Source: Polydactylus sextarius
Lineage: Eukaryota > Chordata > Actinopteri > Polynemidae
Length of the DNA: 64,000 nucleotides
Assembly (NCBI GenBank): GCA_016801845.1
Contig: CM028917.1
Span: forward strand, 1,452,001-1,516,000
Direction of reading: 5' to 3'
Positions 26,466-37,312 of the stretch are shown piece by piece; position 1 is the stretch's first letter; each line of letters starts with the position of its first letter. The notes beneath the pieces were generated by a model. It worked only from the letters and a program-made list of their open reading frames with translations, searched no databases and had not been told where the DNA came from. Made by a program: the position numbers and the translations under genes.

Positions 26466-26530
26466 GTTAAAGAATAGTATAGAATATATTTTATTTGTCC
26501 TGCAAGGGGAAATTTATCTGCTTGACAACA
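26466..26530 (-). mobile_element. L2-type LINE 3' tail remnant
   Basis: On the minus strand: GATAAATTTCCCCTTGCAGG followed by ACAAATAAAATATATTCTAT and ACTATTCT. This is the terminal pattern of L2-like elements, with an ATTCT-type tail. No coding body remains. Confidence 0.6.
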
Positions 26531-28381
26531 TAAAAAACATGAAAATAGATTAACAGAAAAATAAAAAAGTTAAATATCTCTCTGACAGAGGTTTTTATTG
26601 TGTATATGTCACATCACATCACAGAACAAGGATAAAAACCCCATTCAACAATTCTCTGTCACCTTTGAATAAAATGCCAGCATAACACAACCAAGAAAAT
26701 AGACCTACAACACCAATATAAATGTTGGCTACTCCAGAATCATTCTCCAAAAGGAGTAAGACACAAACATGTAGTCAACACACAGCACTTAAGCTGCTGG
26801 ACGGCAGCTCAGAGTGACTGAACTGCCTCTCTCTTTCACTCTTTATCCTTTATATACTTTTGTATTTTTCCCTTTGCCAGTTGTCTGTTCAGGGTTTTGG
26901 TTTGCCACAAGACTTGCCACAAGCCACAAGGACAGTTAGATTAACGGTTAATAAACTGTTTAAGGGAAAACGTTCTTCCTTTAAGAGTGTGGGGGTGGAG
27001 TGGGGCAGGGCTGACAGATGCAGCAGAGGGGCGGGGTGGACAGCAGCGCCGGCTACTGATTGTGACTGCTTTTGTGTGTATTTGTAGTAGAGAGAGCCAT
27101 GTTAAGGAGACACAGGACACCGCAGAGCTGAGAGACTGGGCCGCGACAGCGGTGGACTTGGCGGATGCATGTGCGTGTGTGTGTGTGTGTGGGTGCAAGA
27201 CAATTTAACTGACATCCAGCCACGTGTCAGTGTTCATTCTTGGGAGAACCCACCTGACTGTTACAGAAACATTGTTCCTTCTAAACTTCACCTTGGAAGT
27301 GTATGCTACTCTTATGCTTGTGCCCTGTTTGTTTTTCATTGGATTTCATGGATATGTCAGTGTATGTTATTCTCCAACAGTCGAGCTCACTCCACTTTTA
27401 TATCCAGCACAAAATGGGCTGCAAATTGAGAGGCTTTACAACAGGTAGAGCGTGGTGAAGGTCAAGGTAGCTCAGCTCCCAGAGAGGGGGCTGGGGCTGG
27501 GGAGGTTGTACAGGATAATTTCTTTGCAGTAGGGAGGACTGAGCACATAAATGGTTTCTACTCTCTTGCTGATTTCCTCAGGGGAAATTTCTACTTCAGA
27601 GAAGAGTGGCTGTAAACCCACAGCTCTTTACCTCCCTTTCACACAAACTGTTGCTGTGCTCACTGCTGTTTTGCGTGTGTCTGTGTCTTTCTTATGTTGT
27701 TCTTTTTGCTGTACTAACTTTTATTGACACGTATTACTTTTGTGTTGCTCTCCTCGTCATCTAAAGCATTAACTCGTGAAATGGTATAAATAAATATCCT
27801 TCTTGCCTTGTGATGTGAGTGGAATTTTCTCTGTGAACTTTAGGAGACAAGCAGTTATGATGAGAATTGTTATACGTTGTTGATGTTTAAATTACAAATA
27901 GATGAATATATATAAAACACACATTATCCCTGAACATAAATCCCTGTGGTCCTCTTTCATTATTCTGTCTCTATTTAAGGTCATTTATTCTGTGTCTGTG
28001 GTCATTTTGCAACTGATCCCTTGCCTGGGCCTGGTTGACTTCTCAAGATTTGGTACCTGAGCTTAGTCTAAATAAGCCCTGCAAAATGCCAAATGCAATA
28101 CAGAAGTCTTAACAAAAACGTAAGGTAGAGCTGCTGTGTTGCATTGAATGTTTGTGTTTCTATTCTATTATTTTCTGTTGCAAATACTAAAATTGATGTT
28201 GATACACAAGAGCTGAGTGCTATCACATACTGGAAGTACTTGTTAATCAACATATTAAAGTCGAGGAATGATTAAATGAAACTTGAACTGTACTTTCAAG
28301 TGAAGTTCTCTTTTTATTACTGATAGGGATTAGGAGTGGAGGGGGAAGAGGTAGTCAGTTGGGTGGGAGTGATTCTTTTGT

Positions 28382-28417
28382 ATTAAAAGCTATATAAATA
28401 AAGTTTGATTTGATTTT
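28382..28417 (+). mobile_element. Retroposon 3' tail remnant
   Basis: The motif AAAAGCTATATAAATAAAGT followed by TTGATTTGATTT is a common 3' terminus of fish retroposons, ending in short tandem repeats. The upstream body is not recognised. Confidence 0.45.
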
Positions 28418-31079
28418 CTTTTTATCAGGACCCAGCACTGTCAGGATGACCCCCACTCTCTTAATCTCTCATTTTGTCTTGGTTGCAGACTTTATACATT
28501 TGGCAGAGTGGAACCTCCTGCTTGCTGCATGTATCACTGCAGATTTATGTGGTCATTTGTCCTGTGTCATTGCCATGCCACATTTGGCCTTGTAAAGAAA
28601 ATCAATAACAAAAATGATCAGGAGTCAACCATCTGTAATGTCTGTGATAGTGAAATCCATAGGAGAGTATGAGGATGAGTCGATTCCTTGTTGCCAGACT
28701 GCAGACTCATTAACTGTGGAGCTGAAAACAAGCAGAAATCAAGCCACTCTGACGGATGGTGTTGTCTGGAGAGAGAGGATATGCTTTATGACACTTGTAC
28801 TGTAACTACATTTCCTGGCCTTGAAGCCGGTTTGGAGATGTTGCAAATAGTTTATGTTGTTCATATACAACAGCTGATTGATGTCCACTGAAAATGGCTG
28901 TTGTTTATTTTCTTTATGCTTCATTTGTCCAGGGAAGGTTTGCTCTTTTTCAACAAACACCATGCCTCAAACTCACACAATTACACACAGTCACACCTGA
29001 GATCTGCTTAGTATCAGTGACATTATGGGTGAATAACAGGGTATCTGGATGTCATGAGATTGGACACTTGGGCTGGTTAGAAAGAAGCGTATGGGTTGAG
29101 TAGAGAGGGTTGACCAGGTCAGATAGATTTACTTGGTCGGACCAGACTGAGTTTCACCTATCACAGGTTATTTAGTTCAAGAACAGCAGGGCTTGGGTTG
29201 AGGACGTGAAGACGTCTTGGGCATTTGAATCCACTGGTTAGATGTTTGAACCTATGGTCATTTTAAAACAATTACAACAATGCTCTGGGCGTGAGATCTG
29301 GCTTCAGATCACAGTCACATACAGAATGTCCTGAAGGGCACATACACGTGAAGGCAATTTAAACTAATGCAAAGGGAACCATGGCATTTGTAGTGACCAG
29401 AAGAGCACTTGGAAAAGAGATACTGTGGAGGGTACTATCAAACAAACTTGTCAAATCAATTTGCTGAAAAGTCTTGGCAAGTCTTGGTTGAAATTTGCGT
29501 TGAAAGTAAGAAAACATTTATAATCTTACACAAACAAATCATTGTTTTACAAATAGAGGAAGTCTCGCATATGATTTAGTCTATGGATTGATTTACTGAC
29601 TATTAAAAGGGGGGTGGGGGGCATGTTGACATTGGACATTCTTTAGGGGACATTAAGGATATATTGATTTTATCTTGATTATTCAAAGGCTTCCCAGAAT
29701 GCCCACAAACACAGCCTTAACAATATTCTAATAAATTGAACTCTGAAGAAAAGGTGAATTAGCAAACGGGAGACAGAATTTTCTTGTTTCTTTAGTTAAC
29801 CTTGGCTCCAGCACTGTCTCATTACCAGGGAGGGAATAGCTCTCTATAATGATCCAGCACTGCCCTCCTTTCATGTCTCTCTCAGAGACACAGGAAATGA
29901 AATGGAGGAGGAAGGGAGGACCCCATTAAAGCACTCCCATTGCCCTTGCACCAGCCATAACCAAAGACATGCATTTCTAGAGGATTAAGCACATGATGAG
30001 AAAAGCAGTATGAGTGATAAGGGATTTTGAAGGTCAATACCTGATGTTATCAGAAGTGGATGACACTGATCAGCCCTTGCCCGGTTTTGAACAAAAAGAA
30101 CATTGTGCAAATACTAAGGAGATGTCTGTATCTTCATGTTCTCATGATTAGAAATTTACCACGAAAAGTCCAGAACAAAAAGTTCACTGCTAACTGAGTT
30201 ATTATCAAATTGGCTTTGACGATTTAGAGGAGGCTATAATTCCATGATTTCTGGGCTTAGTTTAGCCTGTAATGGATTAATGTATTATTCAACGTTAGCG
30301 ATGAATAAAGTGCCATAGGTTTTTAAATTTAAACACTTGGGAACATCCATCCATAGCCAAGAAATCCAATGCAGAATGAGCAGACATTAGTCAAACTATC
30401 CATTACTGTTTCAGTTAAAACTCCTGAGCAGGGAGCTCATTTTTCTCCAAATCTGACCCAGTCACATAATGTTATTTGCTAGAATTCTTTAAAAAAAGTC
30501 TAAAATCCCATCAGGTAAATTTAATGTTTCATTTCAAGTTAGTGCATAATTGATTGCTGTTTAAATGTGCTGTCAGTACATTTTCTCTTGCTCTTTCTTG
30601 CTGGGAGCAGGCAGTGATGGCCAGGTGTTAAAAGCTTCAGCCATTCAGCCTTCAGCCAGTCATTATCTTTTGAAGAGGAAGAATTATAATATGTCCTCGA
30701 GTGACTCACTATTGGGAAGGAAGCAGTCCAGGCTAGCTATTTAGCAAGTTAACCTAAGTAGAAGCAAAACAAAAACTAACATATGTCTTTCCAAGGCTGA
30801 AGGTAGCTCTTAGCAAGTGAAATAAAAGATGTTTTAATGCTAAACTCGCAATGTTTTTCTAGATGGGAAAGTAAACAGCTGTTAATGTTAATGGTAGCTA
30901 ATGAGCAATGGCAAAAACTTTCATATAGCCCCTGAACTGAAACAAGTGGGAAATGGGATCTGTTGAGTTAGGCAAGTCCAATCAGAGGACTTAAAGTATA
31001 TCTCTGAGTCTTGTTCACAAGTGCGGGTAGGACGGAGCTGAAGGTTGTCAGGCCATTAGCAGTAATATGAATATTTACA

Positions 31080-31520
31080 TCATGGTGAGCGAGCAAGCAA
31101 GGTCGAGTCACCAGCCGATCTTGTCACTGATGCTCACCTATAGTCATGAGATTTGAGCAGCGCCCAAAAGAATGAGATCCAACACACAGCCAAAAGGAGT
31201 TTCCAACAAATGGTGTCTAGGCTTAGAGTTTCGACTAGAGATAGTATGAGAAGCTCAGGGTAGAGCTGAAATGAGCGAGCTGAGATGGTTTGGGCGTCTA
31301 ATCAGGATGCTTCCTGGTCCTCCTGTTATAAGATTTCCAGGCATGTCCAGCTGGCATGTCCAGACTGTGGGATAGCTCCAGAGGCAGAGACAAGAGAGAT
31401 TATATATCTCATCTAGTCTGGGAACATCTTGAAATTGTCCAGGAGGAGCAGGAAAATACAACTGGACATAGTTAGACCTGGGCTACCTTGGTGACGTGAT
31501 GCCTCTGAGACCAGAGGCAA
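31080..31520 (+). mobile_element. RTE-type LINE 3' end (decayed)
   Basis: Stretches in order: caaggtcgagtcaccagccg, gatgctcacctatagtcatg, gaatgagatcc, gtgtctaggctt, gagctgagatggtttgggcg (ELRWFGRLIRM), caggcatgtccagctgg, then ggcagagacaagagagatta and gggaacatcttg. This is the order of the C-terminal end of the RTE ORF in fish. Numerous small indels break the frame, so it is a fossil. Confidence 0.75.
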
Positions 31521-32009
31521 CTGACAGCACCAACACTCCTGATGAACGAGCCCTTAGACCTATTATGAGTAGTTATGATGCAGTTTGATAACTTAATTCT
31601 AGTTTTCACTGTGAAGGGATACTAATGGAACGATTATGTATGACAAAAAGACAAAAACAAAAAAACAAAAACAGACTGGCACCGACAAAGTGCCTTGCTT
31701 TTTCTATGTAGCGGTTTATGATCTAAAGTAGGTGACGCTTAACTTAAGAAAATTTTATGTCTTTTTCTTCTTGCTTGCTCTCTCTATCTGTTGAACTCCT
31801 TCTTATTCTTATCCCCACACATACACCCTTGCACACAACCTCACCCAGCCCCACCATAGACAACCCACCTACCCCACCACCCTATTCTCAAAGTGACTCT
31901 CACCATCTGGGAAAATTTATGGAGTGTGAGGCAATTTATTCAAAGTGTGGATGTCCTGAGAATTCAGTAATGGAGCTGCATTGTGGGTGAACAAAAGGAG
32001 GATCAGCCA

Positions 32010-32034
32010 GTGTGTGTGTGTGTGTGTGTGTGTG
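32010..32034. repeat. (GT)n microsatellite
   Basis: About 12 GT dinucleotides followed by GCGCATGCAAGC. Confidence 0.9.
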
Positions 32035-34784
32035 CGCATGCAAGCTTGCGCATAAATCCAACAGTGGATCTTCCAGTCATTGCACACCCATCAATATTTG
32101 CTGTAGTGCAGTGCAGGTGCAGGCCTCCACCAGCCACTGGGAGCCTCTCAGTCTTCTCTTTGGGCATTGGACTTTAATATTGAACTCACAACCTCCAAAC
32201 AGTCCTCACACAGCATGAGCCTAGGTCCTTTGATTACTTTCTTTGAATGCTGCATTTCAAAATGCTCTCAATTCATTCTGTGTGGATCCAGAAAGCTGCA
32301 TGGAACACCTCAACACTGCAGGGCAGTTCTTTGTACCCTGAGATATTTGAACAACCACTTCTTAGAGATTCTGAATCTTGAATTTTGTATCATTTTGTCA
32401 GTGTCTGAACAGATGGCTGTTGTTGAGACTGTTGAAATGGTGAGGTTGTGGCTTCATGCTTCAGTTTGCTTTAACAGTACTGACATGGATTCAGTCTATT
32501 TGCATGTTTGTATGTTTTCATTAGTGTGTAATTACATGATAAAGAATGAAGCATTGTGTCTTTTTCATCGTCATGGAATGAATCCATCATGGGCCTTAAG
32601 TAGCCCACACAGTGGACCTTTAAGGGGTACAAAAATGGAGCTCTCACTATCTGCTTGTATTCAGTTCCTGGTTCAGTGTTGGAGTTCAACACTATATCAG
32701 CAAAATTGGAGATGTAGCATTTTACATTCAACATTCATTTACATAGAGAATGGAAAGAACCCAGTTCCCTGCCTTTACTTTAAACTTTACTTTGACTTTC
32801 CCCACATGTTATGAGCATGTTTTTTCACCTTTTTATCAGCTGTGATGAAGAGGGCACTGCCGACATGAACACATTAATTTGAATGTGAGCATGTGTGCTG
32901 CAGAGCAGATAAGTAGCACCACATTAGTCACATGAATTTGTTTTAGAGGAGGGAGGTGAGTGAGTAGAGGTCATAAAATCAATAGTGTTTGCAAATGGTC
33001 TGGAGTCGCTGCCTTTTGTGTTAATTGATCAAACTGCAGCTTAATGAATGGCATGCCATTTTAATGGAGGATACTCATCGATGTCACAAGGTTACTTAGT
33101 CGATCGATATAAACAGAACTCAACAAAACAGAAGACATCATCGTGCTGAGATTTTCCAGAATCACAAAACATTTAATAGAATACACTTCGAAATCATATT
33201 GTGCCTCCTCTGTCTTGCTGTTGTCACATCAAAAAAAAATCTGTAGGCATTATAGTCGTTCAGCTTGCATGATTGAGATGATGCCAAAGTGTGTGTGTGT
33301 GAACAGCAGGGCATGGGTTTGAACGTGTAGGCCAGATGGCACATTTCTGTTAGCGAAGGTGAATGATTAAAGAGTAAGTGTTAACTGGTGTGAGATTTTA
33401 GAGGGAAGGCCGTATGGTCTAGAGTGTCATCGAATTTTCAAGGGTACGCAGATCAGGTCAATGATTTTATCCCCCAACCTGAAGGATTTTATTGGTCGTT
33501 TGTCTTGACCCTCTGATATAAGCTAAAGGAGTGTCCCCTGAAATTATGTACCAGACACACCAGACCTTTGTTGCCATTGTTACAGTAATACATGATCATG
33601 GTTAAGAGAAACAGCGATGACTGGTCAAGTACACAAACAAGAAACAAACAATAGTCTCCCAAAAGTCCTCAGTCAGTTCACTCACATGTAGTACACTGTG
33701 TACACAGGTGTGCACTCGCCACTAAAAATATCTACCTATTTGACTTGAAAATGAACATTGTACTTTCTTGTGTGTGCCAGTCATGCACCTAGGAAATTAG
33801 GCTGCCATCTCTGATGAAGTTTCATTGCGCTTCTTTGGCTGCCATTTTCACAAGCTTGAAATACGTTGTACTTTCTTGTCTTCCACTACAGATTGGAGAT
33901 GACAACTGTTGAGGGTGAAAAGTGTTCTTCACTTAAGTTTTTGACCATTTCGACAACTTCCAGATATTTACAGGGAGATACATGTTTGCTCCTTCTTTTG
34001 CTTTTAACATTATTACAACAGCCACTAGATGTTGCCTAACAATGAAATGAACATGGATCATTTTAAGCTGCTGACCAATGGGCTCATTTGTCTATTTATA
34101 TACTCTATATTAAGAGTTTATATTCTTTAAATTGTATATATTATATGTTTTATATATGTTTGTATAATATCATATTAATAGAATAATATTTGATAACCAA
34201 GAGCACATCAAATTAAAAGGATTCAACATATCTGCTCAATAACTCCATATCTATAAGAGTTTACCATCTTAAAATTCACATATTCAGGCAATGTTTCTCT
34301 TCACTGTCACCTAATCTAAGCCGAACATGTAGCCATTGAACACCAGAGCTATTTCCATTTGCATCATCCTTTCTCCTGTTGTCCTGGCACCACAGACCCT
34401 CACATGTGGCACTCCACGGTAGTGCAGTTCAGACGAAGACCCCCATGGGACCCTGACTTATCTGCAGGCATTGGATAATGGATGATGGAAATCAGGCTCC
34501 ATCAAGGCCCCCAATCTGCTCCACTGAGACTCCTGGCCTCTGTTTGCTGGCAGGCCCCACATAGCCTGGAGTTTCACTCAGCACCAGTGCACATTGATGG
34601 TTAGTTACCAACCCTGGACCCTGATGGCACGGCATCTGCCTGCAAATACGATGTAATGCTGACGCCCCTTGGGCCCAGTGAACCTACAGTGGATTCTGCA
34701 CAGACTGGAACCACCAGATAGAAGAGCAGGAGCCAGTCTGTCTCCACCATCCTCTGCAGACCAAGACTACTTCAGTTCATCCTC

Positions 34785-34848
34785 GGGGACATGTTTGCAT
34801 GTCCCTGTGGATTAACATGTCCCCTCAGGGATATGTTTGCATGTCCCT
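34785..34848. repeat. Paired 22-bp repeat with internal symmetry
   Basis: Two 22-bp units, 34785-34806 and 34827-34848, differ at only two positions and share TATGTTTGCATGTCCCT or CATGTTTGCATGTCCCT. Each is itself a partial palindrome (GGGACATG...CATGTCCC), and the spacer holds AACATGTCCCC, complementary to the first unit. Confidence 0.8.
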
Positions 34849-35059
34849 GAGTGGCCAACACAGATCCTGCCACCCAAATAAATAAATAATCTTTATCCTT
34901 GTGTCAGACATTTGGGCCTATCCAACATGGGATTACCTGACACTACAAATTTACTCTTTATGCACTGATCCTGTTTTTACCTAGTTTTATCTCATTAAAA
35001 TATGTCAATTTTCTCTGATCGAGGTTCAGGTCAACAAAGTAGTGCAGGTCTCCATCTTT

Positions 35060-35165
35060 CCAGAGACAATGTCCAGCTCCTCCTGAAGGATCCTTGAAGC
35101 ATTTCAACACTAGATGTGTCTGGTCAGTTGGATATTCCCAGAAAATCTCCACTCCAAGCTGTAAC
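35060..35165 (-). mobile_element. RTE-type LINE 3' fragment (decayed)
   Basis: Plus-strand landmarks are gtccagctcctcctgaagga, ctagatgtgtctgg and cagttggatattcccagaaa. These are in the same order as in the copy at 834-1010. Short and non-coding. Confidence 0.6.
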
Positions 35166-35252
35166 ATTCATTCATTCTGTCAATACGGAACATAGATTGC
35201 TCCATGTTCTCATGATGCACAGGTAAAATGATTGCTTTACTGCTCACCAAAC

Positions 35253-35493
35253 AGCCAGCTTCACACTGTCTGGTCAAAGCCAAGCCAGCCGGGGCTAATT
35301 GCTGTCACACTGTCTTGAGCTGGTGCTAACTGGTGCCACCTCGGGGCTGTTTGGGGGCCACTAGTCCCAGATTTTTGGCCCAATCTGAACACAAAAGTCT
35401 CGGGCTTATGCCGCTAGTAGACTAAGGCCACTAGCACCTAGGTGGCCCCCACATGGCCCTCACCCGGCCTGGCTTGACAGTGTGAAGCCGGCT
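35253..35493. mobile_element. Non-autonomous DNA transposon (MITE-like) with terminal inverted repeats
   Basis: The left end AGCCAGCTTCACACTGTC matches the reverse complement of the right end, AGCCGGCTTCACACTGTC, with one difference. Further partial pairing runs inward (AAGCCAGCC versus AAGCCAGGCC). The 241-bp body is GC-rich in an AT-rich setting, with repeats of GCTGGTGCTAACTGGTGCC type, and has no open frame. A related right end lies at 53413-53514. No clear target-site duplication is visible, so superfamily is undecided. Confidence 0.7.
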
Positions 35494-37263
35494 ATTGTCT
35501 CTGAACTTCCCACTGCATTGTGACTTCACTACAAAGATCCAGAGCTAATCAAACACCTTTCTCGCAGAGAACCACAGCCTCTGACTTGTATGTGCTGACT
35601 CTCACCCTAGTCACAGTAAAAACTGTCAGTGCCTGCTGAAGGTCATGTTCTGATGGAGTCAACAGGACTACAACACCTCCAAAGGACATCAATGAATGAA
35701 TACACATCTGAATATAGTATGATCTTGACCTCAGACTCTGATTATTATAAGACAAAAGCCTTTCTCACTTCGGTTTGTTGAAAGTTATTTGATGTAATAA
35801 CACAACTGAGCTAATTCTTTTCTGCACATAATTAGATTGTTTGGAAACATGTTGATATTCTACATTTTAGAATTAGTGACATTGAGAGGTCAACACTGTT
35901 GCTTTAATCCCTAGCAGCCTGCTTTACCACATTATTTTATATTTCCATTAGAAGGATCAACTACACCCTTTGACCTTTGTGAACACCCATCCCCTCTCCT
36001 CCTCTTCACACTCTCTCTTCCCCTGGGCTTTGTACTGTTAATAACGGCCCTGATGAAATGGATCTAGTTCATTCATCACAAATTGCATGGACATACCACA
36101 CACACACTTAGTCTTTCAAGTCTGATTTACATACATTGATGTATTGTCCATGTTTCTGTAGATTAAATTTGACATTTTTTCTTGAAGGTGTGATTGTGGT
36201 TGTGAATGTTTGTCTCTATGTCAGCTCTGTCACCGACTGACGACTTGTCAGCTGGGATTGGCTCCACCCCCCACTGCGACCTTCAGATTATAGACCATAT
36301 AGATAATTGATGGGTGTTTATAGTGCAACTACATTTACTACAAGTGAGTATTTATTGTGCTCTGTCTTATATGACTCAAGGTTCACTACCTGTCTTTGTG
36401 TTTCCAAGTTTTGTTTTTCATTACTCAAGTTAATCTGTGTTTGACTGATGTAGCTGCAGTGCAGCACCAACTGTTTGCTCCTCACACAGTTAAAGGTTGT
36501 GACTACAAAATGTCTAAAAGTTGAAACGACTTTTTTGCATTGTTGCTTTTATAACTCTGATTCACTTTGATATTCTATGTGATATCGTGCTATTTCCATT
36601 ATTTTGTCCACCCCCCTCTCTACTCCTTAGCCCCAGCAGCTCTGCGTCTCCAGCCGCAGAGCTGTCAGCCCTGCAGTGGAAGGGGAGTTCAAGGATTCAT
36701 CAAACAAACAGCAGGCCTCGGTCTCTGCAGAAAGCTGCTCAGCTGGTCAGCCCCTGGTCTACACATCATGATGGAGCTAATGAGAAAGGCCTCGATGGGT
36801 CAGTGTCTGAATCTCTGCCAGGTCTTGTCTGTCCAGGTGGTTTGATTAAACACATTGCTAACACATTGTCTGCGGGTTAAGAAGAGTCTGGGAGAAAAAC
36901 TGAAGGGTAGAGTGGAGGCAGTAAAAGCAAACAGAGTAAAACTGAAGCACTGTGAATACGAATAGACCCAGAAACAGAGACATACACTTTGTATGTATTT
37001 TATCTAATTTAAAAATCATGGCAAAGATTTGAATAAGTCCTGAACTATGGTTGCTGACAAGGGCCAAACGCATTGCAACGACCCAATATGTCTCAGTTAA
37101 AGAAAACAGCTTCAACTACAAAAAACAATGCAAATACACAAACTCAAACACAAGCCTAAACAAGGTACAAAACAGGAACATGGTGCAAATAAAAGAAAAA
37201 AAAAAAAAACTCTCTGCAAGAAACAAAGACACATGCATCATCATGAAATGAGCTGCAAATACA

Positions 37264-37312
37264 GAAACGATGCAAAACATAAAACGATGCAAAACATAAA
37301 ACGATGCAAAAC
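37264..37312. repeat. 17-bp minisatellite, three copies
   Basis: The unit AAACGATGCAAAACATA is repeated at 37264, 37281 and 37298, the last copy incomplete. More diverged relatives (aaacatggtgcaaat type) lie in the 100 bp before it. Confidence 0.9.

Larger units (their letters stand above)
25158..31079. other. Non-genic DNA with simple repeats and retroposon tails
   Basis: Besides the listed tracts there is a short GT repeat at 27173-27191 and T runs at 26429-26457. No exon was recognised. Confidence 0.5.
31521..35059. other. Non-genic DNA including a 215-codon chance frame
   Basis: Open frame 32167-32814 (plus) is unusually long but rich in Cys, His, Phe and Leu without domain pattern. It is treated as probably non-coding. 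Confidence 0.5.
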
